The notes: a model not told the origin generated them from the letters alone. A stretch of 46,574 nucleotides of DNA from an uncultured Pelagibacteraceae bacterium (GCA_902555535.1 CACDTB010000005.1:1-46574), one strand, 5' to 3'; counted from the first letter of the stretch, positions 32,680 through 44,404 are shown. Translations and numbers: made by a program.

Positions 32680-35058
32680 ATGGACATCAAAATATCATTA
32701 CCGTTATTACCATTAAGAGACATAGTTGTCTTCCCAAGTATGGTAATACCTTTATTCGTCGGTAGAGATAAATCTATCTCAGCATTAAATGAGGTGATGA
32801 AAAAAGATAAAAAAATTATTCTAGTAACTCAAAAAAACTCAGAGATAGATGATCCTAAGAAAACAGATATTTTTATGTATGGTTGTGAAGGAAGTATTTT
32901 ACAGCTTTTAAAATTACCTGATGGCACAGTTAAGGTTCTAGTTGAAGGCATAAAAAGAGTTAAAATTATAGATTTTAAGGATAATGATAAATTTATAACT
33001 TGTGACTTCAGTTATTTTCAAGATGTTTCTGATAAAAATGAGGATTTATATCCTCTTGCTGCTACTGCTGTTAGAAGATTAGAAAAATTATCATCTATTA
33101 ATAAAAAAGTTTCAAATGAGATAATCAATACTATTAAAGAATTAAAGGACCCATCTAAAATCGCAGATAATATTGCTTCACATATCACTGCTACCATTTC
33201 TGAAAAACAACAAATTTTTGAAACTGTAGACGTAAAAAAGAGATTAAATGCAATTATTAAAATAATGGAAAATGAAACTAGCATCATTGGTGTAGAAAAA
33301 AGAATTAGAGGAAGAGTAAAAAATCAAATGGAGAAAACCCAGAGAGAATATTATTTAAATGAACAATTAAAAGCTATTCAAAAAGAATTAGGTGAGATTG
33401 AAGATGGAAAAGATGAAACTACTAGTCTCAGTAAAGCTATTACAAAGGCCAAAATGCCCAAAGAGGTCGAGAAAAAATGTTTACAAGAGTTAAAAAAATT
33501 AAAAAATATGAGCCCGATGTCTGCCGAGGCAACTGTCGTTAGAAATTATTTGGATTGGATGATAGAACTTCCTTGGCACAAAAAAACAGAAATAGATATT
33601 GATTTAACAAAAGCTCTTAATATTCTTGATAAAGATCATTTTGGACTAGAAAAAGTTAAAGAGAGGATTGTTGAATTTCTTGCTGTTCAAAAAAGAATGG
33701 AAAAAATCAAAGGACCTATATTGTGTTTAGTAGGACCCCCAGGAGTTGGAAAAACTTCACTTGGTAAATCAATAGCTAAAGCAACAAATAGAGAATTTGT
33801 TAGAATGTCGGTAGGCGGAATGAGAGATGAAGCAGAGATAAGGGGTCATAGGAAAACATATATAGGATCATTACCTGGTAAAATTATACAGATGATGAAG
33901 AAAGCTGGAACTAAAAATCCATTAATTTTATTAGATGAAATAGATAAAATAGGAAACGATTATAGAGGTGATCCTTCTTCTGCTTTGTTGGAAGCACTGG
34001 ATCCAGAACAAAATACAACTTTTAATGATCATTATTTAGAAGTTGACTATGATTTGTCAGATGTAATGTTTGTAACTACTGCTAACACATTAAATATAAT
34101 ACCACCACTCTTAGACAGAATGGAGGTTATTAGATTAGCTGGGTACACAGAGGATGAAAAAATTAGTATTGCTAATAAATATTTGTTGCCAAAACAGATA
34201 AAAGATAATGGTGTAAAAGAAAAAGAGATGAAGCTCGAAGATGATATAATTAAAGAAGTAATCAGGGGTTATACAAAAGAGTCTGGTGTTAGAAATTTAG
34301 AAAGAGAAATTTCTAAATTAGCTAGAAAAGTAGTAAAAAAAGTTGTTTCTGGTGAAGAAAAAGAAGTCAACATTAATAACAAAAATTTATCTGATTTCTT
34401 GGGAGTTGCTAAGTTTAAATTTGGAGAACTTGAAGCAGAAAATAGAGTTGGAATTGTAACAGGACTTGCATGGACTGAATATGGTGGAGAGATTTTAAAA
34501 ATTGAGACAGTAACAATGCCTGGTAAAGGTAGAATGCAAATTACAGGTAAGCTTGGTGACGTTATGCAAGAGTCCGTTAAGGCTGCCAAATCTTTTGTTA
34601 GATCTAAATGTTTAGAATATGGAATAATACCTCCATTATTCGAAAAAAAAGATTTCCATATTCATGTTCCTGAGGGAGCGACACCAAAAGATGGTCCATC
34701 AGCTGGAATTGGCATGGTTACTTCAATTGTATCTTCAATTACAGGTATCCCAATAAGAAGAGATATTGCAATGACCGGTGAAGTTACTCTAACTGGTCAA
34801 GTGCTACCAATCGGTGGTTTAAAAGAAAAATTATTAGCAGCTCATAGAGCTGGAATTAAAGAAGTATTAATTCCAAAAGAAAATTCAAAAGATTTAGTTG
34901 ATATGCCAAAGAAAATTATTGATGACATCAAAATTACAACAATTGAGCATGCAGATCAGGTTTTAAAAGTTGCATTAACTAAAGAACTTAAAAAAACGGA
35001 ATGGGTTGAGGTTGATATGTCTAAGAAAGACGATAAATCTCAAGCTAGTATTCAATAA
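32680..35058 (+). CDS. lon: ATP-dependent protease Lon
   Basis: This 792-aa protease has the N-terminal substrate-binding LAN domain (LPLLPLRDIVVFPSMVIPLF), a coiled-coil region, the AAA+ module with Walker A GPPGVGKTS and Walker B PLILLDEIDKIG, and the C-terminal Ser-Lys protease domain. The catalytic Ser674 lies in PKDGPSAGIGM and Lys717 in GGLKEKLLAAH. It degrades misfolded and short-lived regulatory proteins in the cytosol. The 60-base gap after clpX holds only A+T-rich sequence. No heat-shock sigma-32-type promoter is evident, so it may be read from upstream. Confidence 0.97.
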   Translation: MDIKISLPLLPLRDIVVFPSMVIPLFVGRDKSISALNEVMKKDKKIILVTQKNSEIDDPKKTDIFMYGCEGSILQLLKLPDGTVKVLVEGIKRVKIIDFKDNDKFITCDFSYFQDVSDKNEDLYPLAATAVRRLEKLSSINKKVSNEIINTIKELKDPSKIADNIASHITATISEKQQIFETVDVKKRLNAIIKIMENETSIIGVEKRIRGRVKNQMEKTQREYYLNEQLKAIQKELGEIEDGKDETTSLSKAITKAKMPKEVEKKCLQELKKLKNMSPMSAEATVVRNYLDWMIELPWHKKTEIDIDLTKALNILDKDHFGLEKVKERIVEFLAVQKRMEKIKGPILCLVGPPGVGKTSLGKSIAKATNREFVRMSVGGMRDEAEIRGHRKTYIGSLPGKIIQMMKKAGTKNPLILLDEIDKIGNDYRGDPSSALLEALDPEQNTTFNDHYLEVDYDLSDVMFVTTANTLNIIPPLLDRMEVIRLAGYTEDEKISIANKYLLPKQIKDNGVKEKEMKLEDDIIKEVIRGYTKESGVRNLEREISKLARKVVKKVVSGEEKEVNINNKNLSDFLGVAKFKFGELEAENRVGIVTGLAWTEYGGEILKIETVTMPGKGRMQITGKLGDVMQESVKAAKSFVRSKCLEYGIIPPLFEKKDFHIHVPEGATPKDGPSAGIGMVTSIVSSITGIPIRRDIAMTGEVTLTGQVLPIGGLKEKLLAAHRAGIKEVLIPKENSKDLVDMPKKIIDDIKITTIEHADQVLKVALTKELKKTEWVEVDMSKKDDKSQASIQ

Positions 35059-35065
35059 TAATTAA

Positions 35066-35094
35066 TTTACTTTATCTACTCGTTGATGTAATAA
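35066..35094 (+). promoter_or_regulatory. Promoter for the tRNA-Val/tRNA-Asp pair
   Basis: TTTACT (35066-35071) and TAATAA (35089-35094) are separated by 17 bases and lie 14 bases before tRNA-Val. This is a good sigma-70-like arrangement in the gap after lon. Confidence 0.5.
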
Positions 35095-35108
35095 ATATCC
35101 TTATTTTT

Positions 35109-35184
35109 GGGTGGTTAGCTCAGTTGGTAGAGCATCTCGTTTACACCGAGGGGGTCAAAGGTTCGAGTCCTTTACTACCCACCA
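35109..35184 (+). tRNA. tRNA-Val (anticodon TAC)
   Basis: The 76-base tRNA has acceptor GGGTGGT pairing with ACTACCC (one G-U), D-arm TAGCTCAGTTGGTAGAGC, anticodon arm CTCGT-TTACACC with anticodon TAC, T-loop TTCGAGT, discriminator A and encoded CCA. It lies 14 bases before tRNA-Asp. Confidence 0.95.
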
Positions 35185-35198
35185 AAATAACAGTAAGT

Positions 35199-35275
35199 GG
35201 GGGTGTAGCTCAGTTGGTTAGAGCGATCGCCTGTCACGCGATAGGTCGAGGGTTCGAGTCCCTTCACTCCCGCCA
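35199..35275 (+). tRNA. tRNA-Asp (anticodon GTC)
   Basis: The 77-base tRNA has acceptor GGGGGTG pairing with CACTCCC (one G-U), D-arm TAGCTCAGTTGGTTAGAGC, anticodon arm TCGC-CTGTCAC-GCGA with anticodon GTC, T-loop TTCGAGT, discriminator G (usual for Asp) and encoded CCA. It is probably cotranscribed with tRNA-Val. Confidence 0.95.
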
Positions 35276-35361
35276 CTTTTCTTCATTTATTGTGTTAATA
35301 TCACTTAAAATGTGACGTATCAGCCCTTCAACAACAGATAAAAACTGATATATACACTTTC

Positions 35362-35730
35362 ATGTTATCTGATTTTTTAAAAGATTACTTGCCAATAATA
35401 ATATTTTTAATCATAGCTCTTGGACTGAGCTGTGCGTTTGTATTAATAAATTTTATTCTTGCACCAAAAAAACCAGATCCGCAAAAACTTTCAGCCTACG
35501 AATGTGGTTTTGAACCTTTTGAAGACTCAAGAATGGAATTTGATGTAAGGTTTTATTTAGTTGCAATTTTATTTATTATTTTTGATTTAGAAATAGCATT
35601 TTTATTTCCATGGGCAATTTCACTTGGGAATATAGGATTATTGGGTTTTTCATCAATGATGATTTTTTTATTCATACTAACTATAGGTTTTATTTATGAA
35701 TGGAAAAAAGGCGCTTTAGATTGGGAATAA
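35362..35730 (+). CDS. nuoA: NADH-quinone oxidoreductase subunit A
   Basis: This 122-aa protein has three helices and the NuoA hallmark [20 protein letters not shown], including the conserved Cys, in the loop after helix 1. It is followed by [20 protein letters not shown] and a closing WKKGALDWE. NuoA packs against NuoJ/K/H near the quinone entry of complex I. It opens the nuoA-N operon 86 bases after tRNA-Asp; that gap shows no convincing promoter or ribosome site. Confidence 0.96.
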   Translation: MLSDFLKDYLPIIIFLIIALGLSCAFVLINFILAPKKPDPQKLSAYECGFEPFEDSRMEFDVRFYLVAILFIIFDLEIAFLFPWAISLGNIGLLGFSSMMIFLFILTIGFIYEWKKGALDWE

Positions 35731-35743
35731 ATATAAAACCAAA

Positions 35744-36259
35744 ATGAATAATAAAATAGATCAAATTCCAGAGGAATTTAAACAACTTGCAAAAGATTTT
35801 AGCAAGAATGGTTTTATAACTACCTCTTTAGATAATTTAATTAACTGGTCAAGATCAGGATCATTACATTGGATGACATTTGGTTTGGCGTGTTGTGCTG
35901 TGGAAATGATGCAAACAGCTATGCCAAGATATGATTTAGAAAGATTTGGAGCAGCACCTAGAGGCTCACCTAGACAGTCAGATGTAATGATTGTTGCTGG
36001 AACATTAACAAATAAAATGGCTCCAGCATTAAGAAAAGTTTATGACCAAATGCCTGAGCCAAGATACGTAATTTCTATGGGAAGTTGTGCAAATGGAGGT
36101 GGTTATTATCATTATTCATATTCAGTTGTAAGAGGCTGCGATAGAATAGTTCCTGTGGATGTATATGTTCCAGGATGTCCACCATCTGCAGAAGCTTTAC
36201 TTTATGGAATATTGCAACTTCAAAAAAAAATAAGAAATAAAGGATCCTTTATTAGATAA
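35744..36259 (+). CDS. nuoB: NADH-quinone oxidoreductase subunit B
   Basis: This 171-aa subunit carries the N2 4Fe-4S cluster next to the quinone site. The ligands Cys50, Cys51 (LACCAVEMM), Cys115 (GSCANGG) and Cys145 (VPGCPP) are all present. The N-terminal 30 residues form a short amphipathic lead, and [20 protein letters not shown] is the conserved core. It follows nuoA by 13 bases. Length and motifs are standard. Confidence 0.97.
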   Translation: MNNKIDQIPEEFKQLAKDFSKNGFITTSLDNLINWSRSGSLHWMTFGLACCAVEMMQTAMPRYDLERFGAAPRGSPRQSDVMIVAGTLTNKMAPALRKVYDQMPEPRYVISMGSCANGGGYYHYSYSVVRGCDRIVPVDVYVPGCPPSAEALLYGILQLQKKIRNKGSFIR

Positions 36260-36261
36260 AT

Positions 36262-36867
36262 ATGACAAATTTAGAGGACTTAGAAAAAAAAATAAATTCA
36301 GAATTAACAACCAAAATAAAAAAAACTGAAATTAAACATAAACAGATTTATCTTGATACTGATAAAGATGATTTTATTGATGTTGCATTATTTTTAAAAA
36401 TAAATGATAAAATTAAATTTCGACAACTTATCGACATCACAGTTGTTGATTACCCTGAAAGAAATCAAAGATTTGATGTAGTTTACCTTTTTTTAAGTCA
36501 TGAATACAACCAAAGATTAATTTTAAAATATTCAATTTCAGAAAACGAGGTTGTTCCAACTTTAACCAATATTTTCCCTTCAGCTAATTGGATGGAAAGA
36601 GAAGTGTTTGATATGTATGGTGTTTCTTTTAAAGATCATCCTGATCTTAGAAGAATATTGACTGATTATGGTTTTGAAGGTCATCCGTTAAGAAAAGACT
36701 TCCCACTTACTGGCCATTCAGAAGTGAGATATAGCGAGGATGAAAAAAAAGTTATAAGTGAACCAGTAAAACTAGAACAGAATTATAGAAATTTTGACTA
36801 TGAAAGCCCTTGGGAAGGAACCAAGTATATTAAGGATGAGATCGGTAATAATGACAAAAAAAATTAA
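36262..36867 (+). CDS. nuoC: NADH-quinone oxidoreductase subunit C
   Basis: This 201-aa peripheral-arm subunit is of the 30-kDa type. The family signature is [20 protein letters not shown], followed by [20 protein letters not shown]. The N-terminal domain has the expected alpha/beta pattern with [12 protein letters not shown]. The last residues after [12 protein letters not shown] are variable. It starts 2 bases after nuoB and overlaps the chosen nuoD start by 17 bases. NuoC and NuoD are separate here, not fused as in E. coli. Confidence 0.96.
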   Translation: MTNLEDLEKKINSELTTKIKKTEIKHKQIYLDTDKDDFIDVALFLKINDKIKFRQLIDITVVDYPERNQRFDVVYLFLSHEYNQRLILKYSISENEVVPTLTNIFPSANWMEREVFDMYGVSFKDHPDLRRILTDYGFEGHPLRKDFPLTGHSEVRYSEDEKKVISEPVKLEQNYRNFDYESPWEGTKYIKDEIGNNDKKN

Positions 36868-38026
36868 AAACTTAAATTTAAATTTTGGACCTCAGCATCC
36901 CGCTGCCCATGGTGTTCTAAGATTAATTTTAGAACTTGATGGTGAAATTGTGGAAAAAGCTGATCCACACATTGGGTTATTACATAGGGGTACTGAAAAA
37001 CTGATAGAAAACAAAACATATATGCAAGCAGTACCTTATTTTGATCGGTTGGATTATGTGGCACCAATGAATCAAGAACATGCTTTTGCTTTAGCCATAG
37101 AAAAAATTCTTAAAATTGATGTTCCTACTAGAGCTAAATATATAAGAGTTATATTTTGTGAAATAGGAAGGATTCTTAGTCATATTTTAAATGTAACAAC
37201 TCAGGCACTTGATGTGGGTGCATTAACTCCATCTTTATGGGGATTTGAAGAAAGAGAAACTTTAATGACATTTTATGAAAGAGCTTCAGGATCAAGACTT
37301 CACGCAAACTATTTTAGAGCAGGAGGAGTTCATCAAGATTTACCACAAGGATTAGAGGAAGATATAGAAAAATTTTGCGAAACATTTCCAAAAATAATTA
37401 ATGATTTAGAAAGTTTGTTAACCGATAATAGAATTTTTAAGCAAAGAAATGTTGATATTGGAGTTGTAACAAAAGAAGACGCTTTAGATTACTCTTTCTC
37501 TGGAGTAATGATAAGAGGCTCAGGTATTCCATGGGATTTAAGAAAATCTCAACCTTATGATTGTTATGATAGTTTAGAATTTAAAATTCCAGTTGGAAAA
37601 AATGGAGATTGTTATGACAGATATCTATGCAGAATTGAAGAAATGAAAGAAAGTGTTTCAATTATTAAACAATGTCTATCTAAAATGGAAAAGGGTCCAA
37701 TTAAATCATTAGATGGTAAGATTAGCCCACCACCTAAAGCAGAAATTAAACAATCAATGGAAGCTTTAATACATCATTTCAAACTTTTCACAGAGGGATA
37801 CAGAGTTCCAAAAGATGAAATTTATACAGCTGTTGAGGCACCTAAAGGAGAATTTGGTGTTTACTTAATCTCTGATGGATCAAGTAAACCTTATAAATGT
37901 AAAATAAGAGCACCAGGATTTTCACATTTACAGTCAATGGATTATTTAATTAAAGGTCATATGTTAGCTGATGTTCCTGCTGTGCTGGGTTCATTAGATA
38001 TTGTTTTTGGAGAGGTAGATAGATGA
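36851..38026 (+). CDS. nuoD: NADH-quinone oxidoreductase subunit D
   Basis: A longer frame opens at 36794, but the ATG at 36851 gives the standard start [20 protein letters not shown] and a 391-aa product. The 49-kDa subunit signatures include [40 protein letters not shown] and the C-terminal [20 protein letters not shown] with the final FGEVDR. It lines the quinone-binding cavity with NuoB. The stop overlaps nuoE by ATGA. The 17-base overlap with nuoC suggests coupling. Confidence 0.95.
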   Translation: MTKKIKNLNLNFGPQHPAAHGVLRLILELDGEIVEKADPHIGLLHRGTEKLIENKTYMQAVPYFDRLDYVAPMNQEHAFALAIEKILKIDVPTRAKYIRVIFCEIGRILSHILNVTTQALDVGALTPSLWGFEERETLMTFYERASGSRLHANYFRAGGVHQDLPQGLEEDIEKFCETFPKIINDLESLLTDNRIFKQRNVDIGVVTKEDALDYSFSGVMIRGSGIPWDLRKSQPYDCYDSLEFKIPVGKNGDCYDRYLCRIEEMKESVSIIKQCLSKMEKGPIKSLDGKISPPPKAEIKQSMEALIHHFKLFTEGYRVPKDEIYTAVEAPKGEFGVYLISDGSSKPYKCKIRAPGFSHLQSMDYLIKGHMLADVPAVLGSLDIVFGEVDR

Positions 38027-38631
38027 GTTTAAGAAGACCTGCGAAAAATCAACCAGACAGTTTTGAATTTAATGCTTTATCTTTGGAGGCTGCAAATAGT
38101 ATTATTGCTAAATATCCAAAAGGTAAACAACAAAGTGCTGTAATGGCTTTACTTTATATCGCTCAAAGACAAAATAATAATTGGATACCATTAGCAGCAA
38201 TGAAGTACATCGCTAAGTTTTTAGATATGCCTTATATTAAAGTTTATGAGGTAGCTACTTTCTATACCATGTACAATTTATCTCCTGTAGGTAAATACCT
38301 TGTTCAAGTATGCACTACAACACCTTGTATGATAAGAGGTGCAAATCAACTAGTTGAGGCATGTAAGGAAAAAATTTCTGAAAACGAATGTGAATTATCA
38401 AATGATAAAAGTTGTTCTTGGATGGAGGTTGAATGTTTGGGAGCATGTGTCAATGCACCAATGATGCAAATTAATGATGACTATTATGAGGATTTAGATA
38501 AACAAAAAACTCTAGATATTTTAGATAAAATTTTAAATGGAGAAACCCCAAAACCTGGTTCGTACAGAGGAAGATTAAATAATGAACCAGAAAATAATAG
38601 AAAAACCTTAATGGATTTAAAAAATGCTTAA
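38023..38631 (+). CDS. nuoE: NADH-quinone oxidoreductase subunit E
   Basis: This 202-aa subunit of the NADH-oxidising module is thioredoxin-like and carries the N1a 2Fe-2S cluster. Ligands are Cys97 and Cys102 ([11 protein letters not shown]) and Cys138 and Cys142 ([10 protein letters not shown]). The N-terminal helical domain has [19 protein letters not shown]. The C-terminal 30 residues ([18 protein letters not shown]) form the extension often seen in alphaproteobacteria. It overlaps nuoD by 4 and nuoF by 8 bases. Confidence 0.96.
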   Translation: MSLRRPAKNQPDSFEFNALSLEAANSIIAKYPKGKQQSAVMALLYIAQRQNNNWIPLAAMKYIAKFLDMPYIKVYEVATFYTMYNLSPVGKYLVQVCTTTPCMIRGANQLVEACKEKISENECELSNDKSCSWMEVECLGACVNAPMMQINDDYYEDLDKQKTLDILDKILNGETPKPGSYRGRLNNEPENNRKTLMDLKNA

Positions 38632-39955
38632 AGATCAAGATAGAATTTTTCAAAATTTATATAATGATAAAGGTTCAGATGTATCTTCATCACAAGAGAG
38701 AGGTGATTGGGTAAATACAAAAGAAATTACTGACAAAGGAAGAGACTGGATAATTAATGAAATTAAAGAATCTCAATTAAGAGGTCGAGGTGGGGCAGGA
38801 TTTCCTACAGGTTTAAAATGGTCATTTGCACCAAAAGAAGTTGGATCTAGACCACATTACTTAGTTATTAACGGTGATGAATCTGAACCAGGAACTTGCA
38901 AAGATAGAGATATTCTAAGATTTGAGCCTCATAAATTAATAGAAGGCTGTTTAATTGCATCTTATGCTGTGCAAGCACATGTTTGTTATATTTATATAAG
39001 AGGAGAATATTTTGTTGATGGTCAAAAACTTCAGGCTGCAATAGATGAAGCTTATGAAAAAAAATTCTTAGGTAAAAATGCAGCAGGTACTGGTTGGGAT
39101 TTAGATATTTATATTCATTATGGTGCTGGTGCATATATTTGTGGAGAAGAAACAGCTTTATTAGAAAGTATCGAGGGTAAAAAAGGCCAACCTAGACTAA
39201 AACCACCATTCCCTGCTCTAATTGGTCTTTATGGATGTCCAACAATTATTAACAATGTAGAAACTATAGCTGTAGTCCCAACAATTCTTAGAAGAGGTGG
39301 AAAATGGTTTGCTTCTCTTGGAAGAGAAAAGAATACAGGGACAAAAATATTTTGTATATCTGGAAATGTAAATACACCGTGCAATGTTGAGGAAGAAATG
39401 AACATTCCTTTAAAAGAATTAATTGAGGTTCATGCAGGTGGTGTTATTGGAGGTTGGGATAATCTTCAAGCAGTAATTCCTGGTGGCTCATCAATGCCAC
39501 TAATTCCAAAAGAGAAATGTGAAACATTAACTATGGATTTTGACTCACTTATGGCTGAGAAAAGTGGTTTAGGAACCGCAGGTATAGTGGTCATTAATAA
39601 AGACCAGGACATAATTAAATGCATGGCAAGAATTGCAAGATTTTATAAACATGAAAGTTGTGGTCAATGTACACCTTGTAGAGAAGGTTCTGGTTGGATG
39701 TGGAGAATGCTTGAGAGAATGGCAAAAGGAGATGCAACCAAGGATGAGGTGGATATGCTAGGAGATGTTACAAATCAAATAGCAGGACACACTATTTGCG
39801 CATTTGGGGAAGGTTCATCCTGGCCGGTTCAAGGATTACTTAGACATTTTAAAAAAGAAATTGAGAAAAGAAATAATTTGGATCCTATTGTTCAAAAGAA
39901 AAACAATATTCCATATTTAGTTGATCAACATTTACTCGACAAAAAAAATGCTTAA
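38624..39955 (+). CDS. nuoF: NADH-quinone oxidoreductase subunit F
   Basis: This 443-aa subunit binds NADH, FMN and the N3 4Fe-4S cluster. Visible motifs are [17 protein letters not shown] for [41 protein letters not shown] for FMN, and [15 protein letters not shown] plus the later HTICAFGE Cys for the cluster. It is the electron entry point of complex I. Start and stop overlap its neighbours by 8 bases each, so NuoE, F and G are translationally linked. Confidence 0.97.
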   Translation: MLKDQDRIFQNLYNDKGSDVSSSQERGDWVNTKEITDKGRDWIINEIKESQLRGRGGAGFPTGLKWSFAPKEVGSRPHYLVINGDESEPGTCKDRDILRFEPHKLIEGCLIASYAVQAHVCYIYIRGEYFVDGQKLQAAIDEAYEKKFLGKNAAGTGWDLDIYIHYGAGAYICGEETALLESIEGKKGQPRLKPPFPALIGLYGCPTIINNVETIAVVPTILRRGGKWFASLGREKNTGTKIFCISGNVNTPCNVEEEMNIPLKELIEVHAGGVIGGWDNLQAVIPGGSSMPLIPKEKCETLTMDFDSLMAEKSGLGTAGIVVINKDQDIIKCMARIARFYKHESCGQCTPCREGSGWMWRMLERMAKGDATKDEVDMLGDVTNQIAGHTICAFGEGSSWPVQGLLRHFKKEIEKRNNLDPIVQKKNNIPYLVDQHLLDKKNA

Positions 39956-41975
39956 ATTAAAAGTTAATGAAATCGAAGTTGAAGTTGAAGAAGGTTTAAC
40001 TGTTCTTCAAGCTTGTGAAAAAGCTGGAGTTGAAATTCCAAGATTTTGTTATCATGAAAAATTATCGATAGCAGGTAATTGTAGAATGTGTTTAGTTGAA
40101 ATGGAAAAATCTCCTAAACCAATTGCGTCATGTGCTATGCCTGCTGCTGAGGGTATGAATATTAAAACAAATACTGCTCTTGTTGAAAAAGCCCGTAAGG
40201 GTGTAATGGAATTTTTGTTAGCTAATCATCCTTTAGATTGTCCAGTGTGTGATCAAGGGGGTGAATGTGATCTTCAAGATCAATCAATGTACTATGGGGT
40301 AGACAAATCAAGATTTAAAGAAAATAAAAGAGCAGTTCCTGAAAAACATATGGGACCATTGATTAAAACTCAAATGACCAGATGTATTCATTGCACAAGA
40401 TGTGTAAGATTTGCAACAGAAGTAGCAGGAGTTCCTGAACTAGGTGCTATAGGCAGAGGTGAAGATATGCAAATTACTACTTACTTAGAACAATCAATGC
40501 AATCTGAATTGTCTGCTAACGTTGTAGATTTATGTCCAGTAGGAGCCCTTACATCAAAACCTTATGTTTTTGAAGCTAGACCATGGGAACTAAAGAAAAC
40601 AGAAACAATTGATGTAATGGATGCAATTGGATCAAATGTAAGAGTAGACACATACGATTGGGAAGTCAAAAGGGTGCTTCCAATTATAAATGAAGATATT
40701 AATGAGGAGTGGATATCAGACAAAACTAGATACGCATGTGATGGACTTCTACATCAAAGATTAGACACCCCTTTTATCAAATACAACGGTAAGTTTGAGA
40801 AAGCCTCATGGGATGAAGTTTACAAAATAATTAAATCTAAATTTGAAAACACATCAAAAGAAAAGATATGTGGTTTTATTGGTGATTTAAATAATATGGA
40901 GACTGGTTATATTTTTAAAGAATTTTTTGATCGAACAGTTGATACTAAAAATTACGATTCAAGATCTGATAATAGATTTATAAATACTTCAAAAAGAGAA
41001 AATTATTTATTTAATTCTTCCATAAATGGAATTGAAGAAGCAGATTTAATTTTGTTAGTTGGTTCAAACCCAAGATACGAAGCAACTATTTTAAATGCTA
41101 GAATTAGGAAATCTTATTTAAACAATAATACAAAAATAATTTCACTTAATAATGTTGGTGATTTAACTTATCCTTATCAAAGTTTAGATGGTCAAACTCA
41201 AACTTTAAATAATATTCTTGAAGGAAATCATGAAATTTCTAAAGAAATTATTAATTCAAAAAAACCAATAATCATTATTGGTGAGTCTCTACTTAGATTA
41301 AAGTCATCAGAATTTTTATTTAATAAAACGAAAGAATTTTTATTGAAAAATAATAAAATTTCAGATGAATGGAACTCTTTAAATATTTTATCAACGGATG
41401 CATCAACAGTAGGAAGTATTGATCTTGGAATAATTAATAATGAAAATAATTTATTTAGCGATTTAAAAGAACATAAATTTGATATTGTCTATCTTGTAGG
41501 TCAAGACAATTTAGAATTTCATAAAAAAGATGAATTCATAATTTATCAAGGTAGCCATGGCGACAAAGGTGCTGAATCTGCTGATATTATTTTACCGGGT
41601 GCTGCTTATACCGAACAAGATGGATACTTTACTAATTTAGAAGGAAAAATTCAAAAAGCCTATAAAGCATCATACCCACCAGGTGAGGCAAAAGAAGATT
41701 GGCAAATAATTAACGAACTTGCTGAATTTATGAATAATAGAAAACTATTTAATGACAAAGATGAATTAGAAAGCAGTATGTTTAATTATTTAAAACTGCA
41801 AAAAGAAAAAAAATTAAATGACCAAAATAATCCTGTTAAAGAATTTCAAAATGAATATTTGAAAGTTAAAGTGAAAGATTATTATTTTTCAAATGTCATT
41901 GCTAGATCATCAAAAACAATGGTTGAATGTAATAATTCGAAATTAAATTTAAAATCTACAGGTACAGAAGGTTAA
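39948..41975 (+). CDS. nuoG: NADH-quinone oxidoreductase subunit G
   Basis: The frame opens at 39921, but ATG 39948 gives the ferredoxin start [16 protein letters not shown] and a 675-aa product. The 2Fe-2S ligands begin with Cys34, Cys45 and Cys48. The N5 site is [18 protein letters not shown], and the N4 site starts at [10 protein letters not shown]. The C-terminal molybdopterin-fold domain is Asn/Lys-rich and divergent, keeping [20 protein letters not shown]. This domain does not bind molybdenum in complex I. The start lies inside nuoF, and nuoH follows after 1 base. Confidence 0.96.
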   Translation: MLKLKVNEIEVEVEEGLTVLQACEKAGVEIPRFCYHEKLSIAGNCRMCLVEMEKSPKPIASCAMPAAEGMNIKTNTALVEKARKGVMEFLLANHPLDCPVCDQGGECDLQDQSMYYGVDKSRFKENKRAVPEKHMGPLIKTQMTRCIHCTRCVRFATEVAGVPELGAIGRGEDMQITTYLEQSMQSELSANVVDLCPVGALTSKPYVFEARPWELKKTETIDVMDAIGSNVRVDTYDWEVKRVLPIINEDINEEWISDKTRYACDGLLHQRLDTPFIKYNGKFEKASWDEVYKIIKSKFENTSKEKICGFIGDLNNMETGYIFKEFFDRTVDTKNYDSRSDNRFINTSKRENYLFNSSINGIEEADLILLVGSNPRYEATILNARIRKSYLNNNTKIISLNNVGDLTYPYQSLDGQTQTLNNILEGNHEISKEIINSKKPIIIIGESLLRLKSSEFLFNKTKEFLLKNNKISDEWNSLNILSTDASTVGSIDLGIINNENNLFSDLKEHKFDIVYLVGQDNLEFHKKDEFIIYQGSHGDKGAESADIILPGAAYTEQDGYFTNLEGKIQKAYKASYPPGEAKEDWQIINELAEFMNNRKLFNDKDELESSMFNYLKLQKEKKLNDQNNPVKEFQNEYLKVKVKDYYFSNVIARSSKTMVECNNSKLNLKSTGTEG

Positions 41976-41976
41976 C

Positions 41977-42975
41977 ATGGAATACTTAAGTATATTTTTT
42001 TTAGAAGTTTATAAAATTTTGTTTTTACTAGTTCCTGTTCTTGTTTCAGTGGCAATGATAGTTTGGCTTGATAGAAGGGTTTGGGCTTTTGTTCAAAAAA
42101 GACAAGGACCTAACGTCGTTGGTCCGTTTGGCTTATTACAATCTCTAGCTGATGCTTTAAAATATATATTTAAAGAAATCATTATTCCATCTAGCTCAAA
42201 CAAAGTAATTTTTATATTGGCACCAATAGTCACGATGACTTTAGCTTTAATCGCTTGGGCTGTAATCCCATTTAGTGCAACTCAGGTTTTGGCTGATATT
42301 AATGTTGGAATTCTTTACTTATTTGCTGTTTCTTCACTAGGTGTCTATGGAATAATCATGGGTGGGTGGGCATCAAACTCCAAATATCCTTTTCTTGGAG
42401 CAATTCGTTCTGCTGCACAAATGGTATCTTATGAAGTTTCAATTGGGGTAATAATAATAAATGTTTTACTTTGTGTTGGTTCATTGAATTTAAATGACAT
42501 TGTTATTGCTCAGCAAAATATGTGGTTTGTAATTCCATTATTTCCAATGTTTGTAATCTTCTTTATTTCTGCTTTAGCTGAAACTAACAGACCACCTTTT
42601 GATTTACCAGAAGCAGAAGCAGAATTGGTGGCTGGATACCAAACAGAATATTCAGGGATGATGTATGCTATGTTTTGGTTAGGTGAGTATGCAAATATTT
42701 TATTAATGTGTGCAATGGGGGCAATATTATTTTTAGGTGGCTGGATGTCCCCAATTGATGTTTATCCATTTACGTTAGTACCAGGTGCGATATGGTTAAT
42801 ATTAAAAATTCTTCTTTTATTTATTCTTTTTGCTTTAGTTAAGGCGATAGTCCCTAGATACAGATATGATCAATTAATGAGACTCGGATGGAAAGTATTT
42901 CTTCCCCTTTCTTTAATTTGGGTAGTATTAACAGCTAGCTATTTATTTTATTTTAATCTTTTACCAGTGAATTAA
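41977..42975 (+). CDS. nuoH: NADH-quinone oxidoreductase subunit H
   Basis: This 332-aa protein has eight or more helices and links the peripheral arm to the proton-pumping arm. NuoH signatures are [20 protein letters not shown] near the N-terminus, [20 protein letters not shown], and [20 protein letters not shown] with the acidic quinone-tunnel residues. [20 protein letters not shown] closes the sequence. It begins 1 base after nuoG. All expected charged residues of the E-channel loop look present. Confidence 0.97.
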   Translation: MEYLSIFFLEVYKILFLLVPVLVSVAMIVWLDRRVWAFVQKRQGPNVVGPFGLLQSLADALKYIFKEIIIPSSSNKVIFILAPIVTMTLALIAWAVIPFSATQVLADINVGILYLFAVSSLGVYGIIMGGWASNSKYPFLGAIRSAAQMVSYEVSIGVIIINVLLCVGSLNLNDIVIAQQNMWFVIPLFPMFVIFFISALAETNRPPFDLPEAEAELVAGYQTEYSGMMYAMFWLGEYANILLMCAMGAILFLGGWMSPIDVYPFTLVPGAIWLILKILLLFILFALVKAIVPRYRYDQLMRLGWKVFLPLSLIWVVLTASYLFYFNLLPVN

Positions 42976-42977
42976 TA

Positions 42978-43463
42978 ATGAATATTTCAAGATTTTTTAA
43001 AACAATATTTATGACAGACTTTATTGGTGGTTTGTTTATTGCTATTAAAGAATTATTTAAATCAAAAAAAACAATTAATTATCCTTTTGAGAAGGGTAAA
43101 ATAAGCCCTCGTTTTAGAGGTGAACATGCTTTACGAAGATATCCAAATGGAGAAGAGAGATGTATAGCTTGTAAATTATGTGAAGCAGTATGTCCAGCGC
43201 AAGCAATAACTATTGAGTCAGCTGAAAGAGAAGATGGAAGTAGAAAAACTACACGTTACGATATTGATATGATGAAGTGCATTTATTGTGGTTTGTGTGA
43301 AGAATCTTGCCCTGTAGATGCAATAGTACAAGGTCCGAATTTTGAATTTTCAACAGAAACAAGAGAAGAACTTTATTATACAAAAGAAAAATTATTAGAT
43401 AATGGAGATAGATGGGAGAATGTTTTGGAGGCTAATATTAAAGCTGACAATATCCATAGATAA
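42978..43463 (+). CDS. nuoI: NADH-quinone oxidoreductase subunit I
   Basis: This 161-aa ferredoxin-like subunit holds the N6a and N6b 4Fe-4S clusters. The two motifs are [16 protein letters not shown] and [16 protein letters not shown], separated by about 27 residues. The N-terminus has the [15 protein letters not shown] approach typical of NuoI, and the C-terminus has [19 protein letters not shown]. It starts 2 bases after nuoH. Length is standard for the alphaproteobacterial/mitochondrial type. Confidence 0.97.
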   Translation: MNISRFFKTIFMTDFIGGLFIAIKELFKSKKTINYPFEKGKISPRFRGEHALRRYPNGEERCIACKLCEAVCPAQAITIESAEREDGSRKTTRYDIDMMKCIYCGLCEESCPVDAIVQGPNFEFSTETREELYYTKEKLLDNGDRWENVLEANIKADNIHR

Positions 43464-43465
43464 AA

Positions 43466-44098
43466 ATGATTGCACACGCTATTTTCTTTTATACATTTTC
43501 TATAATTGCAGTTGTTTCAGCGATAATGGTTACCGCTTCGAAAAATACTGTTCACTCAGTATTTTTCTTAATTCTTGATTTCATAAGTATATCTTGTCTT
43601 TTCATAATGATAGGTGCTGAATTTTTGGGAATGATAATGCTAATTGTTTATGTTGGAGCTGTAGCTGTTTTATTCTTATTTGTTGTTATGATGTTAAACG
43701 TAGCCCAACAAAAAAATCAATGGTTTGCCGGTCAACAGAGCTCCAAACATATCCCTGTAGGATTAATTATCAGTACGCTTATATTTTTTGAAATAATAAT
43801 TGTAATTGGAGGTTGGAAATATAAACCAGAAATTTTTGATATTAATAACTCAATTAGTCAAACAAGCATTAGCAACACTCATTCACTAGGACAGATTTTA
43901 TATACTGATTATATTCATGTGTTTCAAATAAGTGGAATGATCTTATTAGTAGCTATGGTTGGGGCTATTGTATTAACATTTAGACAAAGATCAGGTGTTA
44001 AAAGACAAAGTTATATCAAGCAAATATCTAGAGAAAGAGCTGAAGGTGTTGAGGTTCTAGAAGTTCAGAGTAATAAAGGAGTTAAAATAGATGATTGA
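43466..44098 (+). CDS. nuoJ: NADH-quinone oxidoreductase subunit J
   Basis: This 210-aa membrane subunit has five helices. Conserved parts are [40 protein letters not shown] (the pi-bulge helix that moves during coupling) and [20 protein letters not shown]. The C-terminal 40 residues are hydrophilic ([17 protein letters not shown]). It starts 2 bases after nuoI and overlaps nuoK by 8 bases. Confidence 0.95.
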   Translation: MIAHAIFFYTFSIIAVVSAIMVTASKNTVHSVFFLILDFISISCLFIMIGAEFLGMIMLIVYVGAVAVLFLFVVMMLNVAQQKNQWFAGQQSSKHIPVGLIISTLIFFEIIIVIGGWKYKPEIFDINNSISQTSISNTHSLGQILYTDYIHVFQISGMILLVAMVGAIVLTFRQRSGVKRQSYIKQISRERAEGVEVLEVQSNKGVKIDD

Positions 44099-44402
44099 TA
44101 TAGGTTTAGGTCATTATTTAACTTTAGGAGCAGTGATATTCTCAATTGGAGTAATTGGTATTTTCCTTAATAGGAAGAACATCATTGTCATATTAATGAG
44201 TATTGAACTGATATTACTTGCAGTGAATATTAATTTAGTTGCTTTTTCTATTTATTTAGGAGATTTGGCTGGACAAGTCTTTACTTTGTTTATTCTTACA
44301 GTTGCAGCAGCAGAAGCAGCCATAGGATTAGCAATTATAGTCGTGTATTTCAGAAATTCTGGAACAATCCGAGTTGAAGAAATTGATAAGTTGAAAGGAT
44401 AA
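44091..44402 (+). CDS. nuoK: NADH-quinone oxidoreductase subunit K
   Basis: This 103-aa subunit has three helices, the normal size. Helix 2 has [19 protein letters not shown] with the conserved Glu needed for proton transfer, and helix 3 has [18 protein letters not shown] with the second essential Glu. [18 protein letters not shown] forms helix 1. The start lies inside nuoJ (8-base overlap) and nuoL follows after 2 bases. Confidence 0.97.
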   Translation: MIDIGLGHYLTLGAVIFSIGVIGIFLNRKNIIVILMSIELILLAVNINLVAFSIYLGDLAGQVFTLFILTVAAAEAAIGLAIIVVYFRNSGTIRVEEIDKLKG

Positions 44403-44404
44403 TC

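Noticed and set aside
35124..35315. 63-aa open frame on the plus strand
   Set aside because: It lies across tRNA-Val and tRNA-Asp; the sequence is fully explained by the two tRNAs.
35318..35350. TATCAG/CTGATA inverted repeat before nuoA
   Set aside because: Only 6 bp with a 21-base loop and no T-run; expected by chance in A+T-rich sequence.
39948..41975. Formate dehydrogenase/molybdoenzyme identity for the nuoG product
   Set aside because: The N-terminal cluster set and complex I operon position define NuoG; the molybdopterin-fold half is vestigial in this family.
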